A DNA stretch of 64,000 bases from JAXGZG01 sp040771825 (GTDB taxonomy: Bacteria; Bacillota; Sulfobacillia; Fermentithermobacillales; Fermentithermobacillaceae). Each line of letters starts with the position of its first letter. The first letter of the stretch is position 1. The DNA lies in the NCBI GenBank assembly GCA_040771825.1, contig JAXGZG010000002.1, positions 124,001-188,000 of the forward strand, in the 5' to 3' direction. The translations under genes and the position numbers were made by a program. A model generated the notes under the pieces. That model was not told where the DNA came from, searched no databases, and was given only the letters and a program-made list of their open reading frames with translations. Positions 8,060 through 17,356 of the stretch are shown here, piece after piece.

Positions 8060-10064
8060 TGACCAAACCTCGCATACCTTTGGTTCCTAGCCGATCTTCC
8101 AGCTCAAATATCATATCCCGCAAAAGGGCGGCCCTCTCGAATTCCAAGTCTCGGGACGCCTGCTTCATCTCTTTTTTCATCTTAGCCACCAGCTCCGGTA
8201 TAGCCCTCTTGGGTACATCCTTGATGTCCTTGTCCTGCCAGTAATACTGACCTTGAGACTGAACAGGCCTCTGAGCTTGGATAATATCGCGAATAGCCTT
8301 CTCGACAGTGGAAGGCGTTATGCCGTGCTCGCGGTTGTAAGTCTCCTGCTTCTGCCTCCGCCGCTCGGTCTCCCTAATGGCGGCTTCCATGGAACCCGTG
8401 ATCCTGTCGGCGTACATTATGACCTTACCGTTGACGTTTCTGGCCGCCCGCCCGATGGTCTGTATGAGAGACGTCTCGGACCTGAGATATCCTTCCTTGT
8501 CGGCGTCTAGAATGCACACCAAAGAGACCTCTGGCAGGTCAAGCCCTTCCCTAAGCAAGTTGATGCCTACCAGGACATCGAAGACTCCCAGGCGAAGATC
8601 TCTGATGATTTCCATTCGCTCTAGGGTCTCTATCTCCGAGTGCATGTAACGGACGCGAATCCCGATATCCCGCAGGTAATCGGTTAGATCCTCCGCCATG
8701 CGTTTGGTTAGGGTTGTGACCAGCACCCTTTCTTTTCGGGCGGCCCGATCCCGCATCTCCTTGACCAAATCGTCGATCTGACCTTTGACAGGCCGAACCT
8801 CCAGGGACGGATCCAGAAGACCGGTGGGCCTCACCACCTGCTCCGCGACCCTGGCGGCGTGCTCTAATTCGTAGCGGCCAGGGGTGGCAGAAACGTATAT
8901 GACTTGACCGACTCGCTCCTGGAACTCCTCAAAGGTAAGAGGCCGGTTATCGTAGGCCGAACGAAGCCTGAAACCGAAGTCCACCAAAGAGTCTTTCCGG
9001 GACCGATCCCCCAAGTGCATGCCTCTTATCTGCGGGATGGTGACATGGGACTCATCGATAACCACCAGAGCATCCTTTGGAAAGAAATCTAGAAGAGTGT
9101 ATGGCGGCTCTCCGGCGCTTCTTCCGGTTAGATGCCTCGAATAGTTTTCTATGCCCGAGCAGTATCCTACCTCCCGCATCATGTCCAGATCGTGGTTGGT
9201 TCTTTGCTCAAGCCTGTATGCTTCCAGTATCTTGCCTGCATCCCTAAGGGACTTGAGCTGATCCCTGAGTTCCTCCTCGATAGCCTCTATTGCCCTGAGA
9301 AGCTTCTTGTCTGTGGTAACGTAGTGTCTTGCCGGGAAAATGGCCACGTAGTTCTGCTCTGTGATTGCCTGCCCGCTCAAGACGTCGAACTCCGTAATGC
9401 GCTCAATCTCGTCACCAAAGAGCTCGACCCTGATGGCCTTGTCGGTGGCCCCTGCCGGGTAGATCTCCACAACATCTCCTCTAACCCGAAAGGTGCCCCT
9501 TTGGAAATCAATGTCGTTTCTGGTGTACTGAATGTCCACCAGCCTCCTGAGAATTTCCTGCCTATCTTTTGTCATTCCGGGCCGCAAGGAGACCATGAGA
9601 TCCTGATAGTCCTCAGGAGACCCCAGACCGTAGATACACGACACGGAAGCCACCACCAAAACATCCCTTCTTTCCAGAAGAGAGCTGGTAGCAGAGTGAC
9701 GAAGTTTGTCTATCTCATCATTTACGGTTGCATCTTTCTCGATGTAAGTATCAGTTTGAGGCACGTAAGCCTCAGGCTGGTAGTAGTCATAGTAACTCAC
9801 AAAGTACTCCACGGCGTTTTGAGGAAAGAAGGTCTTGAACTCTGAGGCCAACTGCGCCGCCAAAGTCTTGTTATGGGATATGACGAGTACGGGACGGTTC
9901 ACCCGCTGGACGACGTTGGCTATGGTGAACGTCTTGCCTGAACCCGTCACGCCCAAGAGCACCTGATGTTTCTCTCCACGATTGACGCCTTCAACCAATG
10001 AGTCGATGGCCGAGGGCTGATCGCCTTGAGGGGTGTAATCTGAAACCAGCTTGAAATCGCCCAC
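8046..10064 (-). CDS. uvrB: UvrABC system protein B
   Basis: Helicase-like damage-verification subunit that hands the lesion to UvrC. 672 aa from the start I prefer. Walker A is GVTGSGKT, the beta-hairpin has YYDYYQPEAYVPQ, and the helicase motifs include IGRAARN. The C-terminal UVR motif is RDLEFERAALLRDMIFELED. I chose the GTG at 10064 because it is 7 bases after GGAGGT. An in-frame TTG at 10094 would add 10 residues, but it falls on the promoter -10 box and has no ribosome binding site. First gene of uvrBAC. Confidence 0.96.
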   Translation of the reverse strand: MGDFKLVSDYTPQGDQPSAIDSLVEGVNRGEKHQVLLGVTGSGKTFTIANVVQRVNRPVLVISHNKTLAAQLASEFKTFFPQNAVEYFVSYYDYYQPEAYVPQTDTYIEKDATVNDEIDKLRHSATSSLLERRDVLVVASVSCIYGLGSPEDYQDLMVSLRPGMTKDRQEILRRLVDIQYTRNDIDFQRGTFRVRGDVVEIYPAGATDKAIRVELFGDEIERITEFDVLSGQAITEQNYVAIFPARHYVTTDKKLLRAIEAIEEELRDQLKSLRDAGKILEAYRLEQRTNHDLDMMREVGYCSGIENYSRHLTGRSAGEPPYTLLDFFPKDALVVIDESHVTIPQIRGMHLGDRSRKDSLVDFGFRLRSAYDNRPLTFEEFQERVGQVIYVSATPGRYELEHAARVAEQVVRPTGLLDPSLEVRPVKGQIDDLVKEMRDRAARKERVLVTTLTKRMAEDLTDYLRDIGIRVRYMHSEIETLERMEIIRDLRLGVFDVLVGINLLREGLDLPEVSLVCILDADKEGYLRSETSLIQTIGRAARNVNGKVIMYADRITGSMEAAIRETERRRQKQETYNREHGITPSTVEKAIRDIIQAQRPVQSQGQYYWQDKDIKDVPKRAIPELVAKMKKEMKQASRDLEFERAALLRDMIFELEDRLGTKGMRGLVNAKR

Positions 10065-10085
10065 CGTGTCTACCTCCGCCCGATC

Positions 10086-10114
10086 ATTATACAAATGGAC
10101 TACGCCAAAGGCAA
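10086..10114 (-). promoter_or_regulatory. sigma-A promoter of uvrBAC
   Basis: On the minus strand, TTGCCT (10114-10109), a 17-bp spacer and a perfect TATAAT (10091-10086). The start site would be near 10079, giving a leader of about 15 bases before the GTG. No SOS (DinR/LexA-type) box was recognised next to it. Confidence 0.8.
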
Positions 10115-10164
10115 ATAAATGTTCTCTTTTGCCCTGGGTTCCAGACCTGCGTATGTGTTGGGGA

Positions 10165-11424
10165 CTAGTGATGAAACCGCTGCATAAAGCCTCTTAGCCA
10201 GTTCAAGAGAGGACCCGCGGTGTTGGCGCTTGCGATAGCCTGGTCGCCCAATTCAGGAGCCGTCACGATCCCCAAAGGCTCATCGAAGCGCTGGACGCTT
10301 ATGTCCCGCACGCCTCTTTGCCCACGTCTTCGCACCTGGAGCGTGATGGGGCCGGACTCCTTCAGTACGTTATCCAGTTCTTCCCGGGTCCGTACGGGAA
10401 CCCCTCCTGCCTCTAGAATCACGTCGCCTCTCCTAAGGCCGGCGTTCTTTCCAGGGGCATGGCCAAACACATCCATTACTGTCACGCCGTCTGGCGCAGC
10501 CCTGTAGTAGGGGGCCGACTCCAGTTCTTCTTTTGAACCCATCCTGATGACCACTTCATGGGCCACAGGAGCGAACAAAGCAGCCACCCACGAAAAGGCG
10601 TGCCAGTGTGAAGCAGCCACCGAAAACCCCAACAGAATGGCGCTGTAAAGCGCTAGGGTCTTGGCGGTTCGTTTGGCCTTATTCTCGGGAGTGCGAGCGA
10701 TGCTCAAATCACCGTACCCCAGAGCAGCAACTAATGGCATGGTCACAAACACAGGCGTGCCGGGCCCCGGCACCGAAGGAGCGCTTATCAAAGGCCACCA
10801 ATCCGGCAAGTGAATAAGACCCTGCATCCCTTCGATGCTGGGCACTTTCACAAGGTACAGGACCATAAGGGGGATTGGCCAGAACCGCTGAAGACTGAAC
10901 CCCCCGGCAACTTTACCATCCTTGCCCTCGATATACAGGGGAGTCGTGCAACCGCTGCCGCTTACCCTGATGAGAAGCGCCTCGGCGGCGTGAAGGCATG
11001 CCACAAGAGCCATCATGGCAGGCACGTTCACCTTGGGCCAGCCAAAAACCATATGGCTAATGCTGACTAAGCCGCCTGCGTAGGAAAAGCACAAGAACCG
11101 AGGATGGAATAGGAACAGGGCCAATGCAATCGGCAACAGATATCCTATCCCGCTGTCGCTGACCGTCACTCCAACCATCACCAGGAGCAGGCTGGCCAAA
11201 AGACCGCCAAAAAGCCCAAGCCCTATGGATATGGCAGTCTGGTACAAAGCTCTGTTTTGTGACCTTCCGTATACCTTTTCCTCAGTTGACTGCAGCCGTC
11301 CGTATTGCGCTGCCACCAGTGCCAGAACTACAAGGTACAGCACAGCCACAACCGGGTTCAAAAAAATGGACGGATAGGACTTCAAGACCGAGAACAATAG
11401 GTCCGCTAGCGGTTTCAAAGACAT
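10165..11424 (-). CDS. PDZ-domain membrane protein, MinJ-like
   Basis: 419 aa. The N-terminal two thirds (about 15-290) contain multiple membrane-spanning segments. A C-terminal PDZ domain (about 300-390) has GKNAGLRRGDVILEAGGVPV. In B. subtilis the gene in the equivalent place, minJ, encodes a polytopic PDZ protein that links DivIVA to MinCD. The same order here (ftsE, ftsX, hydrolase, ctpB, this gene, then uvrB) supports a MinJ-type role. The call rests on architecture and synteny, since MinJ proteins are poorly conserved. It starts 8 bases after the ctpB stop. Confidence 0.75.
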   Translation of the reverse strand: MSLKPLADLLFSVLKSYPSIFLNPVVAVLYLVVLALVAAQYGRLQSTEEKVYGRSQNRALYQTAISIGLGLFGGLLASLLLVMVGVTVSDSGIGYLLPIALALFLFHPRFLCFSYAGGLVSISHMVFGWPKVNVPAMMALVACLHAAEALLIRVSGSGCTTPLYIEGKDGKVAGGFSLQRFWPIPLMVLYLVKVPSIEGMQGLIHLPDWWPLISAPSVPGPGTPVFVTMPLVAALGYGDLSIARTPENKAKRTAKTLALYSAILLGFSVAASHWHAFSWVAALFAPVAHEVVIRMGSKEELESAPYYRAAPDGVTVMDVFGHAPGKNAGLRRGDVILEAGGVPVRTREELDNVLKESGPITLQVRRRGQRGVRDISVQRFDEPLGIVTAPELGDQAIASANTAGPLLNWLRGFMQRFHH

Positions 11425-11432
11425 GCCCCTTT

Positions 11433-12551
11433 CTACTCGGTCTTCTCCAAAGATGCCTTGGCCAGTTCCAGGGCCTTGGCCATCTGCTCTGTGTCACCTC
11501 GAACTTCAACATCGGGGGTGAGCCCCTGCCCATGAATGGCCCTGCCGTTGGGAGTCAGATACTCGGCGGTGGTGGCCTTGACTACAGACTTGTCGGGCAG
11601 ATAGAAAATGCTCTGCACCACTCCTTTACCGAATGTCTTCGTCCCCACTAGGGTCCCCACCTCCCTATCCTGTATCGCCCCTGCCAGTATCTCAGAAGAG
11701 CTGGCAGTAGCGCCGTTTACCAAAACAACAAGCGGCATGCCCAGACCCTCGCCTTTGGACAGATTGACTTGTTCGGGTTGGTTCTTATATCTTAGACTGA
11801 CCACTCTTCCTTTGGGAATAAGAAGATCTGCTATGCTCATGCACTGGTCCACGAAACCGCCGGTATTGTAACGCATATCCAAAATCACTGCCCTGACTCC
11901 TTGAGATTTGAGATTGTCCAAAGCGTCCTTGGTTTCTGCATAGGAATGCTCGTTGAAACTCATGAGTTGAATGAGGCCTATTTGGTCTTCTAGCATCTTG
12001 AAACTGACCGCCGGGATCATAATGGACTTTCTGACTATGGTGCGCTCGAAAGTCTCATTCTCGCGCAAAACCATCAGGCTGACGCTGGTCTCGGCTGGAC
12101 CCCGGATCCTAGTGGACGCGTCCTCGCTGTCCTTCACAGGGTCTCCATCGACTCTGAGGATGATATCGCCGGCTTTCAGCCCTGCCCCTTGGGCGGGGCT
12201 GTCTTTCATAGTCTCAACGATCCGGACCACGTCTTCTGCAGCATTAATGGTTATGCCGATGCCCGTGTACTCACCTGAGGTCCAGATTAGGTACTCCTGC
12301 CATTCTGCGGCGTTCATGTACGTCGAGTAAGGGTCTTCTAGCGAGCTCACGGCTCCCCGAGCGGCCCCCTCAAACACGATAGCCCTATCAACAGGTTTGT
12401 AGAAGGTCTTGTCTAGGAGGTTGACGATCCCCCAGATCTTCCCTATGGGGCCTGCACGAGACACTAGATAGAGAGTAAGGCCGCCCCCCAAAAGGGCAGC
12501 CAACATTGCGGTAACTAGGCACACAGCCCAAGCTTTTCTTCTGGACATCAT
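11433..12551 (-). CDS. ctpB: S41 family carboxy-terminal processing peptidase
   Basis: Membrane-anchored serine protease of the CtpA/CtpB family. From the ATG at 12551 it is 372 aa. It has an N-terminal transmembrane anchor (about 5-28), a PDZ domain (AQGAGLKAGDIILRVDG) and an S41 domain with the catalytic Ser in NGATASSSEIL and the Lys in GTKTFGKG. An in-frame TTG at 12581 lacks a ribosome binding site; the ATG is about 11 bases after GGGGG. It sits between the M23 hydrolase and the MinJ-like gene, as ctpB does in B. subtilis, where CtpB helps activate sigma-K. That sporulation role is inferred from synteny. Confidence 0.88.
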   Translation of the reverse strand: MMSRRKAWAVCLVTAMLAALLGGGLTLYLVSRAGPIGKIWGIVNLLDKTFYKPVDRAIVFEGAARGAVSSLEDPYSTYMNAAEWQEYLIWTSGEYTGIGITINAAEDVVRIVETMKDSPAQGAGLKAGDIILRVDGDPVKDSEDASTRIRGPAETSVSLMVLRENETFERTIVRKSIMIPAVSFKMLEDQIGLIQLMSFNEHSYAETKDALDNLKSQGVRAVILDMRYNTGGFVDQCMSIADLLIPKGRVVSLRYKNQPEQVNLSKGEGLGMPLVVLVNGATASSSEILAGAIQDREVGTLVGTKTFGKGVVQSIFYLPDKSVVKATTAEYLTPNGRAIHGQGLTPDVEVRGDTEQMAKALELAKASLEKTE

Positions 12552-12678
12552 AGGCCTGAGAGCCCCCTTTAGGACATGCAAGTCGCAATAGTCCCAAGTC
12601 TTCTACGTTGTATTCAGTCTAGCATACGGGGATGCAGGTCTCCAACGTAGGATGACTTGCCCGGGGCAGCCCCCGTGC

Positions 12679-13833
12679 CTACTTGGGCAACCAGTCAAGC
12701 GGGTTCTTGGCGACACCGTTAACCCTAACCTCAAAGTGGAGGTGCGGGCCCGTTGACACGCCCGTAGACCCAACTTTGGCGATGACTTGGCCTCTGGTAA
12801 CCTCTTGGCCTTTCTTGACCAAGAGCCGGTCGGCGTGCCCGTAGAGAGTCGAGACTCCCCCGCCGTGGTCAATGATGACGCAAAGGCCATATCCGCCGTT
12901 ACTTCCTGACAAGAGGACCACTCCATCCTCGGCGGCTTTAATGTCTGACCCACGGTTCACCGCGTAATCGAGGCCTGCGTGAAATCTGGTACCGCCGAAG
13001 ACTGGATGGGGGCGGTTGCCGTAGTATGAGCTTATCCATCCTCCGCTGACGGGCCGGATGAGAGACAGTTTGTCGTTCTTGGGCCGAGGGTTCTTGGCTT
13101 GAAGGTCCGCGATAACTTTCTCTAGCGCCTTAGATTCGGCTTCCAAGGCATCGAGGGCTTCCTCGCGCTTCTTCCGGTCTTTCTGGACCTGGGCCAAATA
13201 CGCCTCGCGATCCTTGCTCCTGGAGGCCACTTCCACCCTTTTCGTTTCCTGAGACTGCTTGAGGTTTTCCATCTGGGCCAAGTTTCTCTCTAGAGTCTCC
13301 TGACGCTCTACCAGATCCGCATGATCCGCCTTGTACCCGTCCATAAGCTCATTGTCGTGAGCTGCCACATTACGAAGGTAGTGAACTCGTGATAAGAAAT
13401 CCGATAGGTTTTCAGACTGGAGAAGCACCTCTATGTACGATACGTTTCGCGACTTGTACATGCTCACAAGGCGGGCGTCAAAGGCGGCTTTCTGAGCGGC
13501 CAGTCTCTCCCTTATCTCGGCCACTGCCTTCTGTGTTTCGCCTATCTCATCGTTCAAGTAGGTCATTCTCGTGGATATGTAGTTGAGTTCGGCTTCGGCC
13601 AAGACCAGTTCTTTGTCAAGACGCTGGATTTCGCCTAGCACAGCGGTTTCGGTCTTCTTTTGGGAAGATATTTGGGCTTTGTAACCATCGATTTCCTTCT
13701 GCAAGTCTTGCAGTTCTTTGAATTTGTCGTCCAAAGCGTCGGCGCGGACAAATCCTTTGGGGATACACACTAGGGAGACCAATATCACCGCACACAGGAC
13801 CGCCAAAAATAGTCGATATGTCTCTCGTGCCAA
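12679..13833 (-). CDS. Coiled-coil M23 peptidoglycan hydrolase (EnvC-like)
   Basis: 384-aa exported protein. It has a signal peptide (about 1-31), a long coiled coil (about 32-255, rich in Glu, Lys and Arg heptads) and a C-terminal LytM/M23 domain (about 275-384). The zinc ligands appear intact: HAGLD and GPHLHFEV. The gene follows ftsE-ftsX, and such coiled-coil hydrolases are the usual extracellular partners controlled by FtsEX. Translation begins at TTG, 8 bases after GGGAGG. It differs from E. coli EnvC, whose own M23 domain is inactive; here it looks catalytically competent. Confidence 0.88.
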   Translation of the reverse strand: MARETYRLFLAVLCAVILVSLVCIPKGFVRADALDDKFKELQDLQKEIDGYKAQISSQKKTETAVLGEIQRLDKELVLAEAELNYISTRMTYLNDEIGETQKAVAEIRERLAAQKAAFDARLVSMYKSRNVSYIEVLLQSENLSDFLSRVHYLRNVAAHDNELMDGYKADHADLVERQETLERNLAQMENLKQSQETKRVEVASRSKDREAYLAQVQKDRKKREEALDALEAESKALEKVIADLQAKNPRPKNDKLSLIRPVSGGWISSYYGNRPHPVFGGTRFHAGLDYAVNRGSDIKAAEDGVVLLSGSNGGYGLCVIIDHGGGVSTLYGHADRLLVKKGQEVTRGQVIAKVGSTGVSTGPHLHFEVRVNGVAKNPLDWLPK

Positions 13834-13849
13834 TTCTATAACCTCCCGG

Positions 13850-14740
13850 CTAGACCTTAAGGTACCGCCTTAGCGAAATCGATGAGCCAAGCACCCCTAC
13901 CACAACCCCTGTGCCAATCATGACCCCGAGCATGCGAACTGCGGTGGCCGACCCCAAGCCAAGGAGGGGTATGAACGGCAGGATCGTCTCTACAGTAGAG
14001 AACAGCCAAACGTAAAGGCCCATGGCAACGACTGCTCCTCCGGACGCCCCAACCATCCCCAAAACCATGCCCGTCAGAAGAAACGGCCCCGCAATAAACT
14101 CATCGGTGGCGCCTACCATCTTCATAATGGCGATCTCGTGGCGCCTTGCATCGATCGACAGTTTGATAGAGTTTCCAATGACCATAATGGCCACTAGCCC
14201 TACAACCAGCATTCCGCCTAAGGAAACCCCTTGAGACACTCTGCCCAGAGATGCCAATCTGTTGGCGGCTTCCTCTTGGAATATGACATCGTCTACTATA
14301 TCGATTAGTTTGATCTCTTCCGCGACACCCTGGATCAGGTCAGCGCCTTTGGTCTTCACCCGGATGCTAGGCGGAAGGGGGTTGTCCTCCCCCAGGCCCT
14401 CCAACACTTGAGGGCTGTCTTTGAACATGATTTTGAACTCTTCTAATGCTTCATCCTTGGTAACGAGCCTCGCCTCTAAGACATCAGGCAAGTCCTTTAC
14501 GTGGGAAAAAGCCGCGACGATGCTATCTTCGCCGGCGTCGTTCTTTAGATACGCCTGAATCTCCATCTGTTCTTGGACTACGCCAAACATGAAGGTCAAA
14601 TTCATGTTGATGAGGAACGCCACACCCAATAGGAATAGGGCAAGAGCGGTTGTGGCGCACGACAGGAAAGATGACATCTTGTTGCGCCAGATACTCTTGC
14701 CCGTTTCCGATAGCAAATAACCTCCCGCGGATAATCTCAA
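13850..14740 (-). CDS. ftsX: Cell division protein FtsX
   Basis: Permease-like subunit of FtsEX, which passes cytoplasmic ATPase activity to a wall hydrolase outside. 296 aa. It has one N-terminal transmembrane segment (about 21-48), an extracellular domain (about 50-165) and three C-terminal transmembrane segments (about 172-290). The TTG start overlaps the TGA stop of ftsE (TTGA), so expression is coupled. Confidence 0.93.
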   Translation of the reverse strand: MRLSAGGYLLSETGKSIWRNKMSSFLSCATTALALFLLGVAFLINMNLTFMFGVVQEQMEIQAYLKNDAGEDSIVAAFSHVKDLPDVLEARLVTKDEALEEFKIMFKDSPQVLEGLGEDNPLPPSIRVKTKGADLIQGVAEEIKLIDIVDDVIFQEEAANRLASLGRVSQGVSLGGMLVVGLVAIMVIGNSIKLSIDARRHEIAIMKMVGATDEFIAGPFLLTGMVLGMVGASGGAVVAMGLYVWLFSTVETILPFIPLLGLGSATAVRMLGVMIGTGVVVGVLGSSISLRRYLKV

Positions 14741-15423
14741 TGGTCGTACGCTCCTCTCCGGACGTCCCGTACGACGGAACCCTCATCCAGTTCGATTACT
14801 CTCTTGCGCATAGAGTCGACAATGCCGCTGGCGTGAGTGGCAATAACAACCGTAGTCCCGAACACGTTGGCCCTCTCTATGATTCGGAATATGTCCAATG
14901 CAGTTTTGGGGTCAAGGTTACCCGAAGGTTCGTCTGCAAGAAGGATATCTGGGTTCCTTACAAGCGCCCTAGCGATAGCCACTCTTTGTTGCTCGCCGCC
15001 TGATAACTCGCTGGGGCGAGCCGACTGGCGGTCCCGGAGTCCAACCAAAGAGAGCACCTGGGTGACCCTCTTCTTGGCATCCCGCCCTGCCGCGCCTGTG
15101 ACCTGTAGTGCAAAACCGACGTTTTCCGCCACGGTACGATCTTCCAGAAGCCTAAAATCCTGAAATACTACCCCGATCCGGCGTCTTAGAAAAGGAACTT
15201 CTTTTCGGCGCATCCTGCCGAGATCTTTTCCTGCAACCACAACTTGCCCTTGTGACGCGGTTTCTTCGCGGTATAAAAGTTTGATTAGGGTAGATTTACC
15301 TGCACCGCTTGCCCCAACTATGAAGACAAACTCGCCCTTGTATATGTCCAAAGAGACACAGTCCAAGGCAGAGATGCCCGTCGCGTATACTTTGCATACT
15401 TCTCTGAGGGAAATCAAATACAT
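14737..15423 (-). CDS. ftsE: Cell division ATP-binding protein FtsE
   Basis: ATPase of the FtsEX complex. 228 aa from the ATG at 15423. Walker A is GASGAGKST, the signature is LSGGEQQRVAIARAL and Walker B is ILLADEPSG. I prefer 15423 because family members start close to MxxLxxVxKxY. A longer in-frame start at 15465 would add 14 residues that read through the inverted repeat given below. The only ribosome-binding-like bases (AGGTG) directly abut the ATG and lie at the foot of that hairpin. Confidence 0.93.
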   Translation of the reverse strand: MYLISLREVCKVYATGISALDCVSLDIYKGEFVFIVGASGAGKSTLIKLLYREETASQGQVVVAGKDLGRMRRKEVPFLRRRIGVVFQDFRLLEDRTVAENVGFALQVTGAAGRDAKKRVTQVLSLVGLRDRQSARPSELSGGEQQRVAIARALVRNPDILLADEPSGNLDPKTALDIFRIIERANVFGTTVVIATHASGIVDSMRKRVIELDEGSVVRDVRRGAYDH

Positions 15424-15425
15424 CA

Positions 15426-15477
15426 CCTGTCGAATATGTGCTGAAGCCAGGCTCCGCCTCATCACATATTCGACAGG
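15426..15477. promoter_or_regulatory. 15-bp perfect inverted repeat over the ftsE start region
   Basis: CCTGTCGAATATGTG (15426-15440) and its exact reverse complement (15463-15477) flank a 22-base loop. In ftsE mRNA the 3' arm contains the AGG just before the ATG, so the hairpin could hide the ribosome binding site. As DNA it could be an operator. There is no T tract, so it is not a simple terminator. Confidence 0.6.
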
Positions 15478-15537
15478 CGCTGACTCATTCCTGTTCCATC
15501 CAAAGACTCTTTCTGGGAAATACTTGTGTGTAGCAGC

Positions 15538-16524
15538 CTAGAGACCCAAAGCCCTCTTTGCTTCCGTCACAACATCCCCAGCCGTCAGACCGTACGCTCG
15601 CAGGAGCTCCGCCGCCGTTCCTGATTCCCCAAACACGTCCTTCACGCCCACTCTCTTGACCGCTATGGGGTGGGAATCCGCCAGACATTCGCAAACGGCG
15701 CTCCCCAATCCACCTATGATGCTGTGCTCTTCTGCGGCTACCACAACCTTGCTCATCTTGGCGGCCGCTACCAAGAGTTCATCATCCAAAGGTTTGACAG
15801 AAGCGAAGTTGAGGACGAGACACCTCACTCTCTCTTTCTCCAGGGCCACCGCCGCTTCCAGACATGCCTTAACCATGACACCGCAAGCCACCATCAGGAC
15901 GTCGAATCCCGCGCCTTGGTCTTGGGATATGATCTGGTCCCGAGAGATTGCCGGGTAAAGGGGGGTTCCTTTTCCAAGCTCGAAATGAACGCCGTCGGGC
16001 ATAACTTGAGGTACGGGCTCGCGCCCTAGCCGTACGTACACCGGTCCATGGTGGGATGCGGCTACCTTGATGGCATCTGCCGTCTCCCCGGCATCGCTAG
16101 GCACTATCACGGCCATGTTGGGAAGAACGCGCATGAGCGCGATGTCTTCCAAGGCCTGGTGGGATGCCCCGTCGGGCCCCACCGTCAATCCGGCATGGGT
16201 CGCAACTATCTTTACGTTAGAGTTGGGGTACGCGATAGACTGTCGAATCTGATCGAAAGTCCTTCCTGTAGCGAAAACCGCGAAGGTTGAAGCGAAAGCT
16301 ATCTTGCCCGATTGAGCTAAACCTGCGGCTATGCCCATCATGTCCGATTCCGCTATACCCGCATTGAAGAACCTATCTGGAAACGCCTTAGCGAACATGC
16401 CTGTCTTGGTAGATGAGGAAAGGTCGGCATCCAGCACCACAATATCCTCATTGTCTTTGCCTATGCTCACGAGAGCCTCGCCGTAGGCGTCTCTAGTGGC
16501 TACGAGTTTTTGCACTGAAGACAC
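15538..16524 (-). CDS. Transketolase, C-terminal subunit
   Basis: 328-aa polypeptide holding the pyrimidine-binding and C-terminal domains of transketolase (ATRDAYGEAL near the start, FNAGIAESDMMGIAAGLA near residue 54). Together with the upstream 269-aa subunit it should form a thiamine-diphosphate enzyme moving two-carbon units between sugar phosphates in the non-oxidative pentose phosphate pathway. Split transketolases are common in clostridia and archaea. It lies 22 bases after the N-terminal subunit gene. Confidence 0.92.
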   Translation of the reverse strand: MSSVQKLVATRDAYGEALVSIGKDNEDIVVLDADLSSSTKTGMFAKAFPDRFFNAGIAESDMMGIAAGLAQSGKIAFASTFAVFATGRTFDQIRQSIAYPNSNVKIVATHAGLTVGPDGASHQALEDIALMRVLPNMAVIVPSDAGETADAIKVAASHHGPVYVRLGREPVPQVMPDGVHFELGKGTPLYPAISRDQIISQDQGAGFDVLMVACGVMVKACLEAAVALEKERVRCLVLNFASVKPLDDELLVAAAKMSKVVVAAEEHSIIGGLGSAVCECLADSHPIAVKRVGVKDVFGESGTAAELLRAYGLTAGDVVTEAKRALGL

Positions 16525-16546
16525 TCCCCGCGAAAGATGTTTCTGG

Positions 16547-17356
16547 CTATTTCAGTTCCGAAAGCGCCTTTTCCAGTTCCTCGCCCTTTGGGGCCTTACC
16601 GTGCCAGCCGGCTGCGCCCTCCATGAAAGAGACGCCTTTGCCTTTTACGGTCTCCGCTATTATGGCGGTAGGTTTCTGCCCGTGAAACGGAATATCTGAG
16701 AAAGTTGTGAGCAACCCTGGAACGTCATGCCCGTCAACGGATACCACGCGCCAACCGAAAGCTTCGAACTTGGCGCCAATGGGTTCCACGGACATGACTC
16801 TCTGCACTGGACCATCTATCTGAAGGTGGTTGTGGTCGACGATGGCCGTGAGGTTCCCCAGTTTATAGTGGCTGGCGGACATGGCCGCTTCCCATATCTG
16901 GCCCTCCTGGCACTCACCGTCGCCCAATATGGCCCAGACTTTGTAGTCCTTCTTGTCTAGCCTGCCTGCCAGGGCTATTCCCACAGCTTGAGACAGTCCC
17001 TGCCCCAAGGACCCAGTAGAAACGTCCACTCCGGGAGCTTTCCGGCAATCGGGGTGCCCTTGGAGGATGGAACCATATTCTCTGAGGGTGAGTAGTTGGT
17101 CTAGGCCAAAGAAGCCTTTTTCAGCCAAAACGGCGTACAGGGCAGGGGCAGCGTGCCCCTTGGATAGCACCAACCTGTCCCGGTCAGGCCACCGAGGTTC
17201 TTGGGGATTGACCCGAAGCACTCCTCCGAAATACAGCACAGCCAGTATGTCGGCGCATGACAAGGAGCCTCCGGGGTGTCCGGAACCTGCCTTGCCCACC
17301 ATTTCCACAATGTGGCACCGGATAGCCCTAGCTTTAGACTGAACTATCTCTGTCAT
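16547..17356 (-). CDS. Transketolase, N-terminal subunit
   Basis: 269-aa thiamine-diphosphate-binding half of a split transketolase. The cofactor motif is visible as GDGECQEGQIWEAAMSAS, followed by IVDHNHLQIDG. The substrate-side HPGG is near residue 27. The start overlaps the end of the tagA-like gene by 23 bases, so the glycosyltransferase and both transketolase halves probably form one transcript, although no functional link between them is evident. Confidence 0.92.
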   Translation of the reverse strand: MTEIVQSKARAIRCHIVEMVGKAGSGHPGGSLSCADILAVLYFGGVLRVNPQEPRWPDRDRLVLSKGHAAPALYAVLAEKGFFGLDQLLTLREYGSILQGHPDCRKAPGVDVSTGSLGQGLSQAVGIALAGRLDKKDYKVWAILGDGECQEGQIWEAAMSASHYKLGNLTAIVDHNHLQIDGPVQRVMSVEPIGAKFEAFGWRVVSVDGHDVPGLLTTFSDIPFHGQKPTAIIAETVKGKGVSFMEGAAGWHGKAPKGEELEKALSELK

